Shown piece by piece: positions 63,183-64,000 of a DNA stretch of 64,000 nt. Origin of the DNA: Gp6-AA40 sp963818645 (GTDB lineage: Bacteria; Acidobacteriota; Vicinamibacteria; Vicinamibacterales; UBA2999); contig CAWFTF010000022.1 in the NCBI GenBank assembly GCA_963818645.1, positions 1 to 64,000 on the forward strand. The letters run 5' to 3'. Position 1 is the first letter of the stretch, and each line of letters opens with the position of its first letter. The position numbers were made by a program, and so were the translations under genes. The notes under the pieces were generated by a model. The model was given only the letters and a program-made list of their open reading frames with translations. It searched no databases and had not been told where the DNA came from.

Positions 63183-64000
63183 CTAGTTCGCCTGAATGGG
63201 ATCCGTTATCGGGACCGGCACGGCCTGAGCCGCATCCCCTCTTCCCTCGACCAGCATCCACGCCTCTGATTCTTCCAGCACCTGCGCAGCAAACGCTGTG
63301 TGGAGCGCATGCCCGCCTCGGTGAGCAACCAGGTGGCCGATCATCGGGTAGCCGACGAGCGCCATGTCGCCAATGACATCCAGAATCTTGTGGCGTACGA
63401 ACTCATCGTCGAAGCGCAGGCCATTGTTCAATACGCCGGTGTCCGAGATGACGATGGCGTTTTCGAGCGAGCCGCCAAGCGCCAGACCCTGCTGACGCAG
63501 CATCTCGACTTCGTTCAGAAACGTAAACGTGCGCGCCGGCGCGATCTCGTCGATAAACGCATCGGACGTGAGGCGAATCGTTCGCGACTGGTGACGCAGC
63601 ATCGGATGATCGAACGCGATGCTGTACGTGACCTTGAAATGATCCGACGGATAGATCGCGATCCGCTTATCGCCACGCGTCAACGAGATCGGTCGAAGAA
63701 TCTTGAGATACCGGCGCGGCGCGTCGAGCGTCTTGGCACCGGCTTCCTGAATCAGGTAGACGAACGGCGCAGCGCTGCCGTCCATGATCGGCACTTCCGG
63801 CGAGTTCAACTCGACGGTCACGTTATCGATGCCCAGGCTGACGAGCGCGGCGAGCAGATGCTCGACGGTATCCACCTGAACGGCATCCCGCATGAGGCCC
63901 GTGGCGTAGTTGATCGCGCCAACGTGATTGACTTGCGCCGGCAGCTCGAGCCCACCAAGGTCCGAGCGGCGAAAGCGAATCCCCGATCCTGCAGGGGCAG
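63183..64000 (-). CDS. lpxC: UDP-3-O-acyl-N-acetylglucosamine deacetylase, partial at right edge
   Basis: C-terminal part of about 271 residues; the frame stays open to the window edge (FRRSDLGG, LPAQVNHVGAINYATG), so the start is outside. Zinc and catalytic signatures: VDTVEHLLAAL, SLENAIVISDTGVLN, RHKILDVIGDMAL with His and Asp, and AHRGGHALHTAFA. It catalyses the committed step of lipid A synthesis, supporting a lipopolysaccharide-bearing organism. Confidence 0.95.
   Translation of the reverse strand, partial: APAGSGIRFRRSDLGGLELPAQVNHVGAINYATGLMRDAVQVDTVEHLLAALVSLGIDNVTVELNSPEVPIMDGSAAPFVYLIQEAGAKTLDAPRRYLKILRPISLTRGDKRIAIYPSDHFKVTYSIAFDHPMLRHQSRTIRLTSDAFIDEIAPARTFTFLNEVEMLRQQGLALGGSLENAIVISDTGVLNNGLRFDDEFVRHKILDVIGDMALVGYPMIGHLVAHRGGHALHTAFAAQVLEESEAWMLVEGRGDAAQAVPVPITDPIQAN

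Overview
The window is a dense, high-GC bacterial chromosome segment. My best guess is an Acidobacteriota member of the Vicinamibacteria type. The support is a winged-helix/TolB-propeller protein of the kind expanded in that phylum, several sigma-54 activators, a B12-dependent ribonucleotide reductase, a TamB/BamA outer-membrane module and LpxC (so a Gram-negative envelope). The assignment is inference from gene content. No rRNA, tRNA, CRISPR array, insertion sequence or prophage was found.

Layout. 1-6.9 kb: a di-haem cytochrome c peroxidase-like protein, the winged-helix/beta-propeller protein, and nrdJ with a promoter and paired inverted boxes upstream. 7-11 kb: a sensor kinase/sigma-54 response regulator pair and a lipoprotein. 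11.1-11.9 kb: a CPBP protease. 11.9-26.1 kb: a long minus-strand series of dienelactone hydrolase, transaldolase-like protein, acyl-CoA carboxylase subunits, HAD dehalogenase, biotin carboxylase, biotin carrier, TamB, BamA-like protein and a SurA-like protein. 26.3-29.8 kb: a GT87-like membrane protein and an ECF sigma/membrane partner/secreted protein set. 29.8-35.6 kb: an FN3 lipoprotein, a GAF/sigma-54 regulator, an HExxH protein and HslVU. 35.8-41.1 kb: a PEGA protein, an amino-acid permease, and an ECF sigma/anti-sigma cluster. 41.3-46.7 kb: an HTH-REC fusion, an ABC-F ATPase, and an NtrB/NtrC-like pair behind a sigma-54 promoter. 46.7-53.6 kb: DUF1697, xerC, trmFO, topA, dprA. 53.7-58.6 kb: TPR protein and lipoprotein (sigma-54 promoter), then rplU-rpmA-obgE-nadD-rsfS-comF. 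58.5-64 kb: glutamine cyclotransferase, tmk, lysA, an ECF/STAS set, and lpxC running off the right edge.

The most unusual signal is a class of short degenerate tandem repeats with a strict 7-bp period, at 16 clear places (about one per 4 kb). The unit sequence differs from locus to locus, but the period is constant and most loci are two arms in inverted orientation. They sit mainly in gaps between co-directional genes. Several run into coding sequence: they make up most of the signal peptide of the BamA-like protein and much of the lipoprotein signal of the FN3 protein, a linker in the ABC-F ATPase, and several C-terminal tails. At the SurA-like gene a signal-like peptide lies in a different frame from the mature protein, and a change of one repeat unit would join them.

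Five genes (tamB, the PEGA gene, the NtrB-like kinase gene, xerC, topA) are each interrupted by one apparent single-base shift. Because topA and xerC are normally needed for growth, sequence error is the simplest reading. The xerC shift lies in a possible heptamer tract and the PEGA shift in a hexanucleotide tract.
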